5,660 nt of DNA from an uncultured Aliterella sp. Lineage in GTDB: Bacteria > Cyanobacteriota > Cyanobacteriia > Cyanobacteriales > Chroococcidiopsidaceae. The notes under the pieces were generated by a model. It was not told the DNA's origin. It saw only the letters and a list, made by a program, of their open reading frames with translations, and did no database searches. Shown here piece by piece: positions 5,494-5,660 of this stretch. The position numbers and the translations under genes are program-made. The DNA is taken from positions 1 to 5,660 of the forward strand of contig CAJQOK010000278.1 of NCBI GenBank assembly GCA_905479905.1. The letters are read 5' to 3'. Within the stretch, counting starts at the first letter, position 1; each line of letters begins with the position of its first letter.

Positions 5494-5660
5494 TTGGCGC
5501 GATCACCTTTTTCTGCCTTAGATAAGGAAACTGTAGGTTTACTCTACGGTTTTTTGGGCGTACTTTGCTTTAGCCTAACTTTACCCGCCACACGGGCGGC
5601 GGTAGCAGACTTAGATCCCGTTATAGTTGGGCTGGGACGATCTATGGTGGCGGCGATGCT
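5494..5660 (+). CDS. DMT superfamily (EamA-like) transporter, N-terminal part (cut by window edge)
   Basis: The first 55 codons, with the frame open at the right edge. After a short polar leader (ARSPFSALDKE) comes the first membrane helix, about residues 14-30 (VGLLYGFLGVLCFSLTL), followed by PATRAAVADLDPVIVGLGRSMVAA, the characteristic first loop and second helix of EamA/RhaT-type drug/metabolite transporters. The pattern FSLTLPATR followed by a D-P at 41-42 and G-R at 48-49 is common in this family. Complete members have ten helices and about 300 residues, act in the inner membrane and export or import amino acids, sugars or other small molecules; the substrate cannot be predicted. The start is TTG, supported by GAGGGG 7 bases upstream and an in-frame stop before it. 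It is divergent from dnaX across 90 bases. Confidence 0.85.
   Translation, partial: MARSPFSALDKETVGLLYGFLGVLCFSLTLPATRAAVADLDPVIVGLGRSMVAAM

Overview
The window reads as a chromosomal housekeeping segment from a cyanobacterium. The main reasons are four exact copies of the cyanobacterial octamer GCGATCGC (HIP1), a membrane glycosyltransferase resembling the glycolipid synthase MgdA, a small protein resembling the cyanobacterial pilus factor EbsA, and a DnaX with a long proline-rich tau tail beginning MSYEPLHHKYRP. The genus cannot be determined from this sequence. No transposase, integrase, phage gene, CRISPR array, tRNA or rRNA was recognised, and no gap between genes exceeds 200 bases.

Layout from left to right. 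(1) On the minus strand lies the 5' part of a BioD-like/phosphotransacetylase-family P-loop protein. It starts at a GTG at 483 and runs off the left edge. (2) Upstream of it on the same strand is a 124-residue EbsA-like protein (640-1014). (3) A 195-base AT-rich divergent promoter region (1015-1209) separates these from a plus-strand pair: a radical SAM protein with extra C-terminal cysteines (1210-2184), and a GT2 membrane glycosyltransferase, probably the monoglucosyldiacylglycerol synthase MgdA (2138-3571), which overlaps it. (4) dnaX (3568-5403, minus strand) converges on the glycosyltransferase, and the two stop codons share one TTAA. (5) A 90-base divergent gap separates dnaX from the start of a DMT/EamA-family transporter (5494 to the right edge, TTG start).

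Functionally this is a mix: a possible pilus-assembly factor, probable thylakoid glycolipid synthesis with an uncharacterised radical SAM partner, the clamp-loader subunit of the replicative polymerase, and a small-molecule transporter. The least understood element is the radical SAM gene fused by overlap to the lipid glycosyltransferase. Smaller curiosities are a palindromic GC-rich element inside the dnaX coding sequence, a four-codon leader ORF whose stop overlaps the dnaX start, and the absence of any space for a terminator between the convergent genes. I do not see clear evidence of a wholly new multi-gene system.
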